From Lichenostomus cassidix (lineage: Eukaryota > Chordata > Aves > Passeriformes > Meliphagidae), in NCBI GenBank assembly GCA_008360975.2, contig CM039189.1:14388056-14452055 (forward strand): a stretch of 64,000 nt of DNA, given 5' to 3'. This document shows positions 1 to 12,300 of this stretch, piece after piece (the first letter of the stretch is position 1; the number at the start of each line of letters is the position of its first letter). The notes under the pieces are model-generated. The model searched no databases. It was given only the letters and a program-made list of their open reading frames with translations, and was not told where the DNA came from. Position numbers and translations under genes: made by a program.

Positions 1-98
1 CTGAGGAGTTACTGCTTTTCACCAGATTGTGTTCTAAGGTTTGAACTTCAGAATTGGTCATATTTACATTGAAGTTTTATATTTTTCATCCTTAACAG
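1..98 (+). other. HS2ST1: 3' end of HS2ST1 intron 1
   Basis: This stretch runs into the acceptor 'cttaacag' at 91-98, with a T-rich tract before it. The intron is of the phase that splits codon 42: one base comes from exon 1 and two from exon 2. The rest of intron 1 and exon 1 are outside the window. Confidence 0.85.
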
Positions 99-337
99 AA
101 AGGGCTATTGCAAGACATGAAGTCAGAGAAATAGAGCAACGTCATACAGTAGATGGTCCCCGACAAGATGTGACACTGGATGAAGAGGATGATGTGGTGA
201 TTATATACAACAGAGTACCCAAGACTGCCAGCACATCCTTCACAAATATTGCCTATGATCTCTGTGCGAAGAACAAATACCATGTTCTGCATATCAATAC
301 AACCAAAAATAATCCTGTTATGTCTCTGCAAGATCAG
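99..337 (+). CDS. HS2ST1: HS2ST1 exon 2 (residues 42-121)
   Basis: The exon opens after 'aacag' with two bases completing Glu42 and closes with CAG (Gln121) before the donor gtaagc. It encodes the C-terminal part of the luminal stem (ERAIARHEVREIEQRH, helical and likely coiled) and the start of the sulfotransferase fold. The strand-loop VIIYNRVPKTASTS contains the 5'-phosphosulfate-binding loop; Lys83 (codon 221-223) is the conserved PAPS-contacting lysine. Asn108 (codon 296-298, N-T-T) is a known family glycosylation site. Retention of intron 2 would add only VSC and then a stop. Confidence 0.96.
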
Positions 338-3300
338 GTAAGCTGCTGAATTTGGGATGTCGTTATGAAACAAGGAAAGAGCACAGGAAAGAAAATTTAC
401 TATTGTAAACTTGGGTGATCTGATGTAATTGGCTTTTATGTCACTTTTTCCAATATAAATGAAATTTAATGTGTTCATATTTTCTTTGTAGAGAATTATT
501 ACTATTTCTTAATAGGTTTTGGTTTTTTGCTGGGCTACTGGAGGTTGTAAGTATCTGTTTATTGGACAAAAGCAAAGCTAGAAAGGGACATGACTGGGGT
601 AGAAATGACCTTTGTTGTTGTAACTGTTTTGGCTGTGTAATACCACTTGCCTGTCATCTCCATCTGCAGTGAATGCAGTCATAGGGAATTTGCTCTCTGA
701 GTAGTGCAGGCACTGTGCATGCTGTCAGGGCTAGACTTGTGTCTTTGGTGCTGGGTCCAGTCAGGTCTCACAGGTGGTAAAAACATACAGAAAAGTGGTT
801 GTAAATAGCTTGCGCTGTGAAGGACAGGTCACTTTGCATCCATTTAAAGCTCTCACTGAAATCACTGTAGTATCAGACTAGAAATTATTGTGGCTACTAC
901 CACTGCATCAGATGATGAGGATTTAAAAAAGATGATGAAAGTTCAGTGCCCTGTTTTTCTTAGGCTGGGATGAGGAAGTAGGTTTGTTGTTTTACTTTCT
1001 TTAATATTTCCTTGACTGTCATGAGTGCACTTGCAGGCAACCCAGGTTAGTGATCTGAAACATCACTGTCATCATCCCTGCCTGTAAAACAAATGTTTCC
1101 GATCTCTGTACTGCCGGTTGTATGCTGATCACTTGAGTTGATATGCAGCAGAGGCAGGAGCTGTTCTGCATTGCAGCATGTCAGCACTGAACCTTACAGC
1201 TCCTTTAAGTGCATGTCTGTGGGCAGAAGCAGCTCAGCACAACTGGACTGGAGCAAGGGGAAGCAGCTGCTAAAGGCCCTCCACTTCCAGTTCTATATGT
1301 GGGAGAAAGGTTGAGCTAGGGATCTCCATGAAGAGGAAATAATGGACTGAGGTGATACTGGCATCTGTTTTGTGATGGTGGAGTTGTGTTATTGTTGAGT
1401 ATTTTCTCTTGTAAAATTGTTTCCTAAGTATGAATGTGATATTGTCATACATGGTTACTGAGATTATTAAATCTGGTAGCCATCACTATAGTCCCGTCCA
1501 CTGCGTAGAACAAGTACTAAAGACTTGTGCACTAAGAGCAGAGTGATTTTCTGAAAGATTTAATAAGCTTATATCTGACTAAAAATCATGCTCAAGTCAG
1601 TCATACTTTGTGCTGCACTTCCCACCAAATTCTGTTTCTGTCAAGGTGTCTCTTGAAATGGAGATCTGTCCTGAAGGATAAGAGAGCTAGTCATTGAATA
1701 GGTATAAATTAAACCTAGGCTTCCTTAAATTTCTACATCAGTTTGAGCTTAAATGAAATTTGTTTTTCACTGGCTTAGTTTTGTATAATAGAAACTCTTC
1801 ATCTTCCCTCTAATAATAATAATCTATTGAAAAATTAAAGTCTGTCAGTGCTGAGTGTGTCCTGTCAGTCAGTCCCACCTTCATTTGATATTATGCTCTT
1901 GTCCAAAGTGGTAAATTATGTAGTTTAATTAGACAGTAGATACTGTTCTTCTTTGGTGGCCATTAACTGGGATATGCTGACAGTGAAGAACTTAATATAT
2001 TGCGTAGTTGTTCAAAGATGCAGAAATAATTATGCATCTTTAATACATGGAGATAACAATTTGCCATTGTAAGTCATAGTGCATAATTCTGGAGATGGCA
2101 GGGATGCTGAGTGGTAGCTGATGACGTTTACTCTGTGTGGGCTTTGATTAGCATGACATACTCATATGCCACCTTAGCAGTATAGCTCATTTGGGTGCAT
2201 TAGGTGTAAATGTGCCAGTAGTAAAATACATAAACGTATCATAGAGACAAAATTGTTCTATTAGTGATACTGTTTGTTAAAGCAAATCTCCCTTAGCAAG
2301 GTGAAGATTGCCTTGTGCCTGGCAGGAATTTGTAAATTACTGAGCCTTCTTTTGTGCAGTATTGCTGCTGTACTTTTTCCAAACTACTATAATAGTGTAA
2401 CAGATTTTAAGTTCTCTGTCCATATGTGAAACCTTTACTTATTGAATGCAATATGAAAAAAATTATATTTAAAATCCACTCCAAATATAGTCTGTATCTG
2501 ATTTCAGATAAACTGATAAGAGTCCCTAACACCCATTTTAGCTTCAGGTGTAACTTGTCGCAGCAACCCTCCTTTCTTTTGCAGTTTCTCTGGCAGCAGG
2601 ATCCTGGGAACTGCCCCTCTTTCCCCAGGTTTGGCATTTTCTCTGCAGGAAGCTGAGTGCCATGTTGCCCGTATTGCATTCCTGACCTGTGTGGTCTGTA
2701 GTACAATCACTTGTTTTACATAATTAAGTCAGTGTAGTTGTTTGATTTTTATTTTTGACTTTTATTTGCTGCTTGCATGTTTCAGCAGTGACACAGTCCA
2801 TAAAAGAATGCCTGTGTTATGGTTATCAGGCTGGCATACCAGCCACACAAACTTTATTAGTTTTGTTACATGGTGAAATTGTCATCTAAAACATTTGAAA
2901 TTAAATGAGTGTTCTGCATTACAGCATGTATTCTTGATGCATTATTTAAAAAGTGGGTGTGAGTTGTTCACTTGTGAATGCTACAATTATCCAGTGTTTC
3001 ACTCCTTTAGCTTGCTGTTTCTTGTTCTTTTTTTTCCTTCAGTTTCTCTCTCAATTTTTCTCAAAAGAGCAACCTGAAAATATATTATCTTTCTTCCAGG
3101 TGCATTGTAAAACAGTTTGTCTCTCAGAGGACACCACAGTCATACTGGCTTTAGTGGTACTTATATCCTCTGCTAGTGCAGGTTTCAGTGGCTGTCAGAA
3201 GTGGAACAAGTGAAAGGCTGCAGCAACTCAGTTAGCAATGGCAGTACTGTTATGTGCTTGAGACCATTTAAGAATTTTTCTCTTGGCATTAGATGGCCTA

Positions 3301-6300
3301 CTGCGCACACTCACATATACTCTTGCAAAGTTATGCATTCTCTTGCATACACTTGCATACCCTGGCACACACCTGCACACTCGTGCACACTCTTATGCAC
3401 ATTCGATCACACTCAGGCTCACACGTATGTTTGTGTGTACATGTCTGCACGTGTGTGTGGTCAGACTGTAGAGCAGAGGGACTGATGGTTGCAGTTAATG
3501 GACAGAGATCAGAACTTACAGCATCATTTAGTTTGCACACATGGCTTTTTCTCAGACCAGGTAATGCTGGTTGGGTATTTCCTCATTCTGGCTCACTGGG
3601 ACTTTTTAAAATTCTTAACATCCTAGAAACTGAATATGTTTAACTTACCTTTCAGGACATCTTATGCCCCTAGAGTATGTTTGATCTGGCTTTTTAATTC
3701 CGTGAACCTCAGCTGATTTCCCACTTTCTAAAGGCTGTGAAGCAACTTTGTAGCTGATTATATAAAAGCACCATGAAACAACTTCACAGGAATTCAATTC
3801 ACGTCTATCTGAACTTTCAAAGTTACCTCAAATTTTATTCACTTGGGCTCAGATGGGGAAGCTTGTTCTGTCTCTTGAAAGCTCCAGTATCTGCTAAGCC
3901 CTGAAAAGAAAGGTAAAATTGATCATATTTAACAGTATGAAGCAGTGAGAAGTATTCATCTCTGACCTAAAATGTGTGAATCCAGACTCATTAGGATGTC
4001 CATGACCTGGAACAATTCTGGCTTTTGGAATGCTGCAAACTGTGGGAGAAAAAAAAATAATCTCTTGCCTGCTGGCTAGTTATAGGTGTTAATAACTATA
4101 GTTCTCAGGGGCTCACCGTGTTGCAGGTCCATCTTAAGACAAATGTAAATGTCACAGCTGTCTTATAAAACCTTCCTAGCCTTCTTGTAGCTTGGCTGGT
4201 GTTAGAGGCTAGACTATCCATCCTATGCTCTTAAAAATTATTTCCATAGCAGACAATAACATTGTAAGACAAAGGCAATAAAGGATTTTTTTAGCTGTTA
4301 GTGGAACATCCGTGGTTTGGATGCCAGATGCTGGCACGGGAATCTAAGACAAAACCATGGGATTTTGTCCTTAACATTACCTTATGTCTAGTCCCAGTCT
4401 ATCAGAAACTGTAATCTAGATGATGTAAGATTTCAAATCTAGATGATGTAAGATTTCAAAAAGCTTGTTTATGGAAATATAAATGTACGCTTTAATATAT
4501 GGGCTGCACTGCACAGCATAAATAGCATAACTGGTCTACTTGCAGAGTTGTATCAACCAACTATGACATTTCAGGGGTTTTGGGTGAAGGAAGGAAAGAT
4601 GGTTTATATTTAGGATACTTCTTTCCCAGGTAAAGAAATACTTATAGCTGAGATTCTCCACTGAAAATACCTTGTCATTAATCTTTGAAAGATGCAGTCA
4701 AAGGAAGTATGGTTTATTTCAGTAGCAGTAAAGGCAGTTCAGGTGGATTCAAAGTTCCGTATTACCAGTTTGTGCTGTGGATAAAACCAGACAGAAAGCC
4801 AATGCAGTTTATGAAACACCATTGTGTAACACTGTGCAGTGCTTTTCAGCTAGATTTGCCACAATTTTCATGTGCAATATATGGTTTAAATTTTGTAATG
4901 CCACAGCCTGTGAGACTTGTGCAGTGAAAAAAATAATGTTGCCTGCTATTAAAATGTAATACACATTCCTGTTATCTGAGAGTCCAAGAGCAAGTGTTCA
5001 AAGAGGTAAGTACAGGTTACCAACCTCTTAAATCCTAGACCATGAGTTATGCACATTTGAAGAAACAGCAGCAGGCCAGTCTCACCTCTTAAAATCCTCA
5101 ACTGGTAGGTTATAATAAATAGTAAATATTGTGCTTCAGGACACTCTCAATCCACTTGACCTTACAGAATGTTGGTTAGTGTGTTGTGTTGAGCTCTCAA
5201 ACTTTCCTTTTTTGTCTCTCCTGTCTCACCTCAGTATCTTTGTAGTTATCTGTTTTGCTGTGTAACAGAAAAGATATTGCAGATGTGCAAAGAACACTAT
5301 CTTTTAATTCACAGCTTCAGAAATGGCATATCTTTATTGGACAGCTCAGGCAGTACAAATTTATCATCCTCTTTATTATCCAATTCACTAGTTTTGAAAT
5401 AACTTTCAGTTACATGCTTTGATGTTAAAATATTCTGTTCATCTAATACAGCCAAGCTCTATCAGAATTTGCATGTCCCACTTAATTTGATCACACTCTC
5501 TGGTTTGGGGTGTGTGCCTTATTTTGTTCTTGGAAATGTAAAGCTATTCCTATTTTTGTAAAGTTTGCCGATAACTGCTTTATCAGCCCTCATTCAAGGG
5601 CTACTTCATGTTTTAGCAGGAAAGTTTCACTGAAATGTTTGGCTTAAGATGACCATTCAAAATAGTAAACTATAGATCTGATTTACATATATATGTTTAT
5701 AACATTTCTGGATTACTTGTGCATTGCATTTTGGGATGGAGGAGGAAATGAACCCTCAGATTCATTTCTTATGTCCCAGTAAAATAGGTCTAAGAACATG
5801 CTGTAAATCTTGTACGTTTTTGTTAAGAGGGAGTGAATACAGATCAGACAATTCTATCAAATATATACTTATATTTCTACTGAAAGAATTCTGCATTTCT
5901 TTCAAATTCTGCATAAAATGGGTTAGCAAAAATAGAAATGTTTGTCTTGCTGATGTTTTTGTGGTAGCTTTCCTTGAACTGCCCTTCTGAGTGCTGTATT
6001 CTGATTATCTAAAATCAGTCATCTGGATGCTGCAGGAAAGTCTATTTTAGCCAACACAGGGTATTTTTTTGTAATATTCAAAATCGACTTTTTTATCTAA
6101 TGCATTGTAAGATTTTACTTACAAGCCAGGAAACACCGTATGGGGAAACGAGATGAGTTCCAGCAGTACAAAAACACTTTCTGTTGTCCACTTTTGCAGG
6201 TCCGATTTGTGAAGAACGTGACTTCCTGGAAGGAGATGAAGCCAGGATTTTACCATGGCCACATTTCGTACCTGGACTTCGCCAAGTACGTTCCCGGGCG

Positions 6301-9300
6301 GTACCTGCGGGGCGCCGAGCGCGCTCCGGCCGGGCTGCCAGTGCCCTCTAGTGCTCGGAGCCTGGCAGCTGCGCCTTGCTAAAAATCCTCGCACTGGCCT
6401 TCCCATCGCGGCCAGTGTTTGGGGCTGATTTTCACCGATTTCTCTTGTTTTCTTGCATGAGAAAATGTAGCCGACTCTCATTTAGGAAAAAAAAAAATAA
6501 ATGTATATATATATATATATATATATATACATACTGGGATTAATAGTCCTTGTCTAAATTCCAAGCTTGTTTTGCTGAAAATCATGGCTTTTCCCTGAAA
6601 CACTGCCAGTTCTGTTTTAGGATTAGCTTCCCATTTGGGGAAGTTTAACATACCTGTTCTCAAAAGTGTTTCATGTAAAGAGTAATACCGCCTGCCTCTT
6701 AAGTTACATAATTCTCCTCTGCCTTAGTATCCCTTTACACTTTATCAAAATATGAAAAGTTATATTTTGAAGTAGTGTTCTGGTCTGCAGTAGTTTGACT
6801 TGCTAGAAAAAGCATTCAAATAATTCTTGTGGAGTTAAATGCTGCTACTTCTAAAATTAAATTAAAATAAAATATGGTAAAAATCCTCCCACTGACCTCA
6901 AAAGGTTCAGGATCATATCTTTATTCCCACTTTCATTAGTTTCTTTTCTTGTCTGATTTTTGCTTCTGTATCTAAAGCAGTGATCCTCAGTAGCTCAGTC
7001 TTATGAAACCCCCCCTTGAACTGACAAGTCAGTTTTGCTTAAGATGCTTACTAGGCAGTGCTTCATCTTGCACTTGAAGCATGTGGAAAATGATTTAAAA
7101 TTGAAAGTGGAATTTTCAGATATCATTACATTTGACTGCACAAATGAAACTAACCACTAATTTTACCTATTGCTGACAGTCAGTCATCAGTGTTGTTATG
7201 TTTCTGTGCATTAGAGTATTTATTTAATTAAATTATTTTTTGTATGTAATAATTCCTTTTGTTTAGTCATTCCTTTTAATTACTCGTTCTGTCATGTACA
7301 CTGATTTTTAACTTTTTATTCCAAAGAATAAGATGGGGAAGTGAGAACTTTGCAGATTCCCAATACAATATATTATACATAGAAAATGCTAAAAACTACA
7401 GTAGCAGCTGAAAATGACCAATAGCACCAAGTATACAAAAAGTAACAGGCAAAAAGTGTTACTTGCAAATCAGTCAACTAAATAAAATATATATAAATTC
7501 ATTAATATCCTTTCTGCCTTTTAAAAATTAAAATGCTGTATCATTAATAAATAGTTGAACTGAGTAACAGCTTTCTGGTGCGGTGAAGCTGAATGTTATT
7601 TTATACCTTACTTCATAAAGCTGAAAACATTTTCAGATACTGGAACTTCTAAAACTGAAATAATTATTTTACATCTAGAAAGCATCTAAGCAATTTCACA
7701 GATTTCTTTCATCTGCATCTTCCCTCCGGGACTGTGTTATCCTTGTCTTTGTTGTTTGTTATCCTTTCACCTGAGTGATTTTTTTTTTTCCCACAACAGC
7801 TTGCTTTCTCATACTTTGGGTTTTCATTATTAAAATAATATCTTGAATACGCTGGTTGTGCTTGGCAAGGCCCACACCTTTAAGGCTGTGAGGTATGTTC
7901 TTGTAACGAACATTCTTGTAGTTAAGAAGTGTAAAATATTTCAGAAAAGTCAATGCTTCCATGTACATGGACATCAGACTTAGGTCCACTGTCAAATATC
8001 AGAAGTATCTCTTAAAATATGCTGAAACTTAAGGTACTGGATTCCATTGATGATTCACAGTATGGAGCACAGGTTATCATCATCCATCCCTGTAGAAACT
8101 ACAGTAATAAAAGTTTAAAATTTTTCCCTTTTCATCTTTTTAAAATTTCTTATCCACTCTTATTCCCTATTTTCTCTGGTTGGGAGATATAAATATATAA
8201 ATATATAAATAGTTGGGAAAAAAAGTTATTTGACAAAGCAATTGCCAATTCATTGTCATTATTAATAAAGTTACAGTAGTAACTTATGTTTATGTTTGTG
8301 GTTTATGTTACTGTAACTGAAGCTAATTCTACAAGCTCATGTGCAATCCAGCACAAGCATTTTTAAGGAGTTGGTCATCTTCATTTAACCTACAGATATG
8401 TGTTGTTCGTTGGTTGAGTCTGCTGCTATATCAAACTGGTTTGTTACAGGTTTCTCAGCATTTGCACTAGTCTGTAGAAGGGGACATGTGCATGTCTCAT
8501 GTACTTCAGTGGACCTTAAAGAGGGTGGAGTTCAAAGTCTGGACTCTGCATCAGAATGGTTGAAACATTCACACACTCTGCTGTGCAGACTTTGGGCAGT
8601 CAGAGCTGGCATGCAGACAGATGCCAGCAATGCTGCCTTTGAGTGCTCCAGTCTGACTCATTGGTACTCTGCTGGCAGCACTGGAGAATCAATTGCTCTT
8701 TCTGTAGCCTTTGACAATTTCTCTGTCTGTAGTGCTGGTCTTTGGCAAAAGTAATGCCTGTTAATTGGTGGTTTTTTTCCTAACTTCCTCCTTTCTGCTG
8801 CTTATGCTATGTTTCTGTTCTTCAGCTTTTCAACTTAAGATTCCTCATATGCACACTATCTGGTAGTAAAATTTACCCCTTTAACAATAATGGTAATGCA
8901 TCTTAAAACTATGAGTGCTCTGTTTTAGCCAAGCTAGGAGGCATGAATGGCCCTCTGTTGATGCAGAACACTTTCCCAGTTTGCATAGGAACAGAAGAGA
9001 ACTTTTTTTTCCAGCTTCTAGTTTTACTTCAGGGCACTTGACACACTTGTAATTTCCATTTTGATATAAACTCTTTAATATTTTGATACCATAATTATTT
9101 GCCACAGCATATCTCAAGTGAAAGAGAAAATAAAACTCAGAAACTTACTGTAAAAGCTGACTTGAATGTAGATCACTGAAAGGTAGCATTTGCACAAAAC
9201 AGTTTGGTGGTTTAATCTTTCTCATGTGTCATATGTGCTTACCACCTCATTTCATCAGGCTTCCTGTTTGCACTGCAGTAGTACCTCAAAATTTGCTTAG

Positions 9301-12300
9301 GGTAAATGTCTAAGGGAAAGTTTTATATCTTTAAATAGAGAAGTTAATATGGTTACAGATACTATATTAGACTTATATTTAATAAGCATAATCACATGCA
9401 TTCAACCCAGGTAATGGATGGGCTCTGAGCTCTGTCTTCCTGCTGTTAGAGTTAATGTCTCTGACTGCTGGAGACCTGCCAGGAAAACCACTCATAGCTT
9501 TGCAAAGCCCAGTTCACAAGGGCAGGAACTCAATGTCAAACTTCCTTGTACTTATTATAGATGTGTATGTGGCTGCTAAACTAGTTAAGGCATTTCTAGA
9601 GTCAGGATGGTTGTGTAAACATTTTTAGTATCTATTTGTATGACAATATGTCTGTTTTGTTTGTTTCTTTGATAATAAACCCCTAAAATCATAATCCTAG
9701 GGAAACTGAAATTGAACTTATTTTCACATCCATGTTATGGACTGGATATGAGGATGAAAAGAAGTGATCATTAAACTTCCTCTCACTATCACCTATTCTG
9801 TGTATAGATTTCAGTTGTAGCATTAGAGACAGGCTTTTACGTTTTAGATGAGAAGATTTGATTTGTCCTTTGAAAGATGTTTTTTCCTCTTTTACTTTAG
9901 ATTTGGTGTTAAAAAGAAACCAATTTACATAAATGTCATAAGAGATCCTATAGAACGTCTAGTTTCTTATTATTACTTTCTGCGCTTTGGAGATGATTAC
10001 AGACCAGGGCTACGGAGGAGAAAACAGGGGGATAAAAAGGTAAAGTACACCCTATTATAAATGCTGTGCTTACTAAAATTAATGTGAAAACATTTTTAAA
10101 AATGTCCTGATAAAAGCTGAATTGTTCTTTTTATCAGTCTTGGTGATAATAGTGGCTTTGTAAGTTATATTCTCCATTTCCTGTCCATACTGGAGAAGAG
10201 CATGACATTAAGTAGGCTCTTTGTACCCTTATAAATTTACTATATGTTGCAATTTGTTAAAAAAAAATTAAATTTGGTTTTAGGTATCCAGAGCTGTAAT
10301 TATCAAATTAAGCATATCCTCCTATGTAAGAAGGCTACATCTTGTTGAAGACTGAGACACATTTTTTCAGCAAAAGCTGTAGAACTGCTGATGCTTTGGC
10401 TTTGTTATTTTCATATAATTAGCAACCCAAATATTTAATTTTTTTTAAATGTAAACATTGCAATGTCTTTTTGAAAACTGTGGAGTATGATACATACATT
10501 TCTATACTTCCTCCTTGTGTCTTAGGTTGCTGTAGGTATAAGTTCAGGTTAGCACATTCAAACATTGACTACTAATACAGTTTCAGAATGGTAACATCAT
10601 TCAGGCTCCATGATATATTTGTTCCAGAAAGAATCTATACATCTACTGTCACGGTTTGCAGTATGACATTTTTTGGGCATATTGCTTTGGATTTTTCTTA
10701 AATTGGGAAGAAAAGTAGGGTATTACATATAGGAGTATAGTTTATAAAACTGTAGCTACAACAGTGTGGAATCTTATCAAATACAAGTTTTTGTACTTCA
10801 CAGACCCAAACACTTTTTACAATTTCAGTGATATTTTCTTAAGCTGATGCAGTTTTTCTGTAATGTTGACAATTTACTGTTGTGCTGTGTGAGTACCAAG
10901 AGACATTGAAAAAATAAGCAAAAATCACACTAAATACAGCTTAGTCTATAAACACCATAACAACTAATAAACATGACTAATCATTTTGTGTGCTGCTGCC
11001 ATCCAAATAGTGCTTTTTAAATACTGGGAGTAAACCATTCCTCTTTTCTTTCCAGTTGGGAATCAACTCCTCTGTTATTTAGGGTTTAGCGCCATCTTCA
11101 GCTACTGCATTTCAGTTTGTCCAGATACCCTGCAACATAGGAAGAGGAAAGCTTCAAGAATAAATCGAAATTAAGCTTAAAAAATTGTCTTTATAGAATT
11201 AGTTAAACAGATGAACAGGTGATACAATACCATAAAGGCATTTTTCAAAAGAGAGATAGGATCTCACCTTTTGTAGCCTGCTGTCTCACTCTTTCCTGCT
11301 GGAAATCAGTCACTTGGAAAGCTGAGCATGCTGCCAAGTCTCCACTGTTTCTAGGACATAAAACTTACTAAAAAGAGTGAAATTTAACAGTGTTTGTTTT
11401 ATTTTTGAATTATAATCAAAACACCCTTGTTAGGTAGTCACTGGGAAACACTATGCCAAAAATCCCTAGTGTTGCTGCTTGGTAGACTGCTCTGTAAGCT
11501 TTGATTTGCTGGAAAACAGTTGAAATGTATTCCTGTTTATAGTGCTTGCAAGGCATTGCATTAATAATTTTATTTTTTTCTGTTAAAGATGCTTTTTTTC
11601 ATTTTGTCACTGATACCATTTTATTTAGGTCTGAGACTTAGTTGTTATACAGATTTAACACATCCTGTAAGGATCTCAAGTTCATTTAAAGTGAAATTGA
11701 TGTACTGCATCAAACTTCTGGCTTCTTTCATTTAAATCAGGTGGTAGTACTGTTTTTCCAACGTGTCCCTAGAGAACTGTACATGTATAGATGATGTAAG
11801 TTTTGCATACATTAGTTACAAAATTCATAAGCTCAAAAATTGATTGAGCCAATTGCAGTGTCTTTATTTTGTGTATGTAACACTAGTATGTATTACAGTA
11901 GATTCACTTAAAGCTCTTCACATGAAAAGTAGGCAAGGTTAGAAATTACTTCTAGTGGAAGTCAGATGTTCCTTTATTAGTGGAAAGAAATCTCAATGCA
12001 CTTTACACCCTCATCCCCTTCTAGTCCATACCATGGCTTTTATATGGAAGAATTCTTAATTAGTTTTTTTTTCTGTATCCCTGTTCTTCCAGTCTTAGAT
12101 AGCTTGGCTTCAAATGCAGAGTCTGTAGAGGCAAGGGTTTCTTATAATAGCATCTCTGGATGGATCAGTCAAGGTAGGTACATAAGAGGAAGTGTGGAAG
12201 GAAGTCGGTCCTATTTCAGCTTACTTAGAAAATGGCTTGCTTCCTTTTGCTTATTAACTGTAAAATAACCTGCAAGTATAAGCAAAGAAATCTTTCTTTG

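Larger units (their letters stand above)
338..6199 (+). other. HS2ST1: HS2ST1 intron 2 (5862 bp)
   Basis: The donor is gtaagc at 338 and the acceptor is 'cttttgcag' ending at 6199. The content is AT-rich non-coding sequence with short open frames that carry no recognisable protein. It contains a degenerate CA/TG-rich repeat near 3.3-3.5 kb and a perfect 23-bp tandem duplication at 4413-4458, described separately. I see no additional exon, RNA gene or transposon body. Confidence 0.9.
6286..9900 (+). other. HS2ST1: HS2ST1 intron 3 (3615 bp)
   Basis: The donor gtacgt lies in an unusually CpG-dense patch, and the acceptor 'ttttactttag' ends at 9900. After the first 120 bp the intron is AT-rich. 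It includes a TA dinucleotide tract at 6504-6529 and a short ATATAAAT array near 8187-8211. Open frames of up to 118 codons (8398-8754) show no family resemblance and I treat them as chance. Confidence 0.88.

Noticed and set aside
3201..3643. Overlapping His/Thr/Cys-rich frames of 60-116 codons
   Set aside because: By-products of the CA/TG minisatellite.
6140..6382. 80-codon frame at exon 3
   Set aside because: It contains the real exon 3 (6200-6285) plus flanking intron; the intronic parts are not coding because splicing to exon 4 restores the family sequence exactly.
8398..8754. 118-codon frame in HS2ST1 intron 3
   Set aside because: No recognisable domain, no splice signals joining it to HS2ST1, and the family has no exon between exons 3 and 4.
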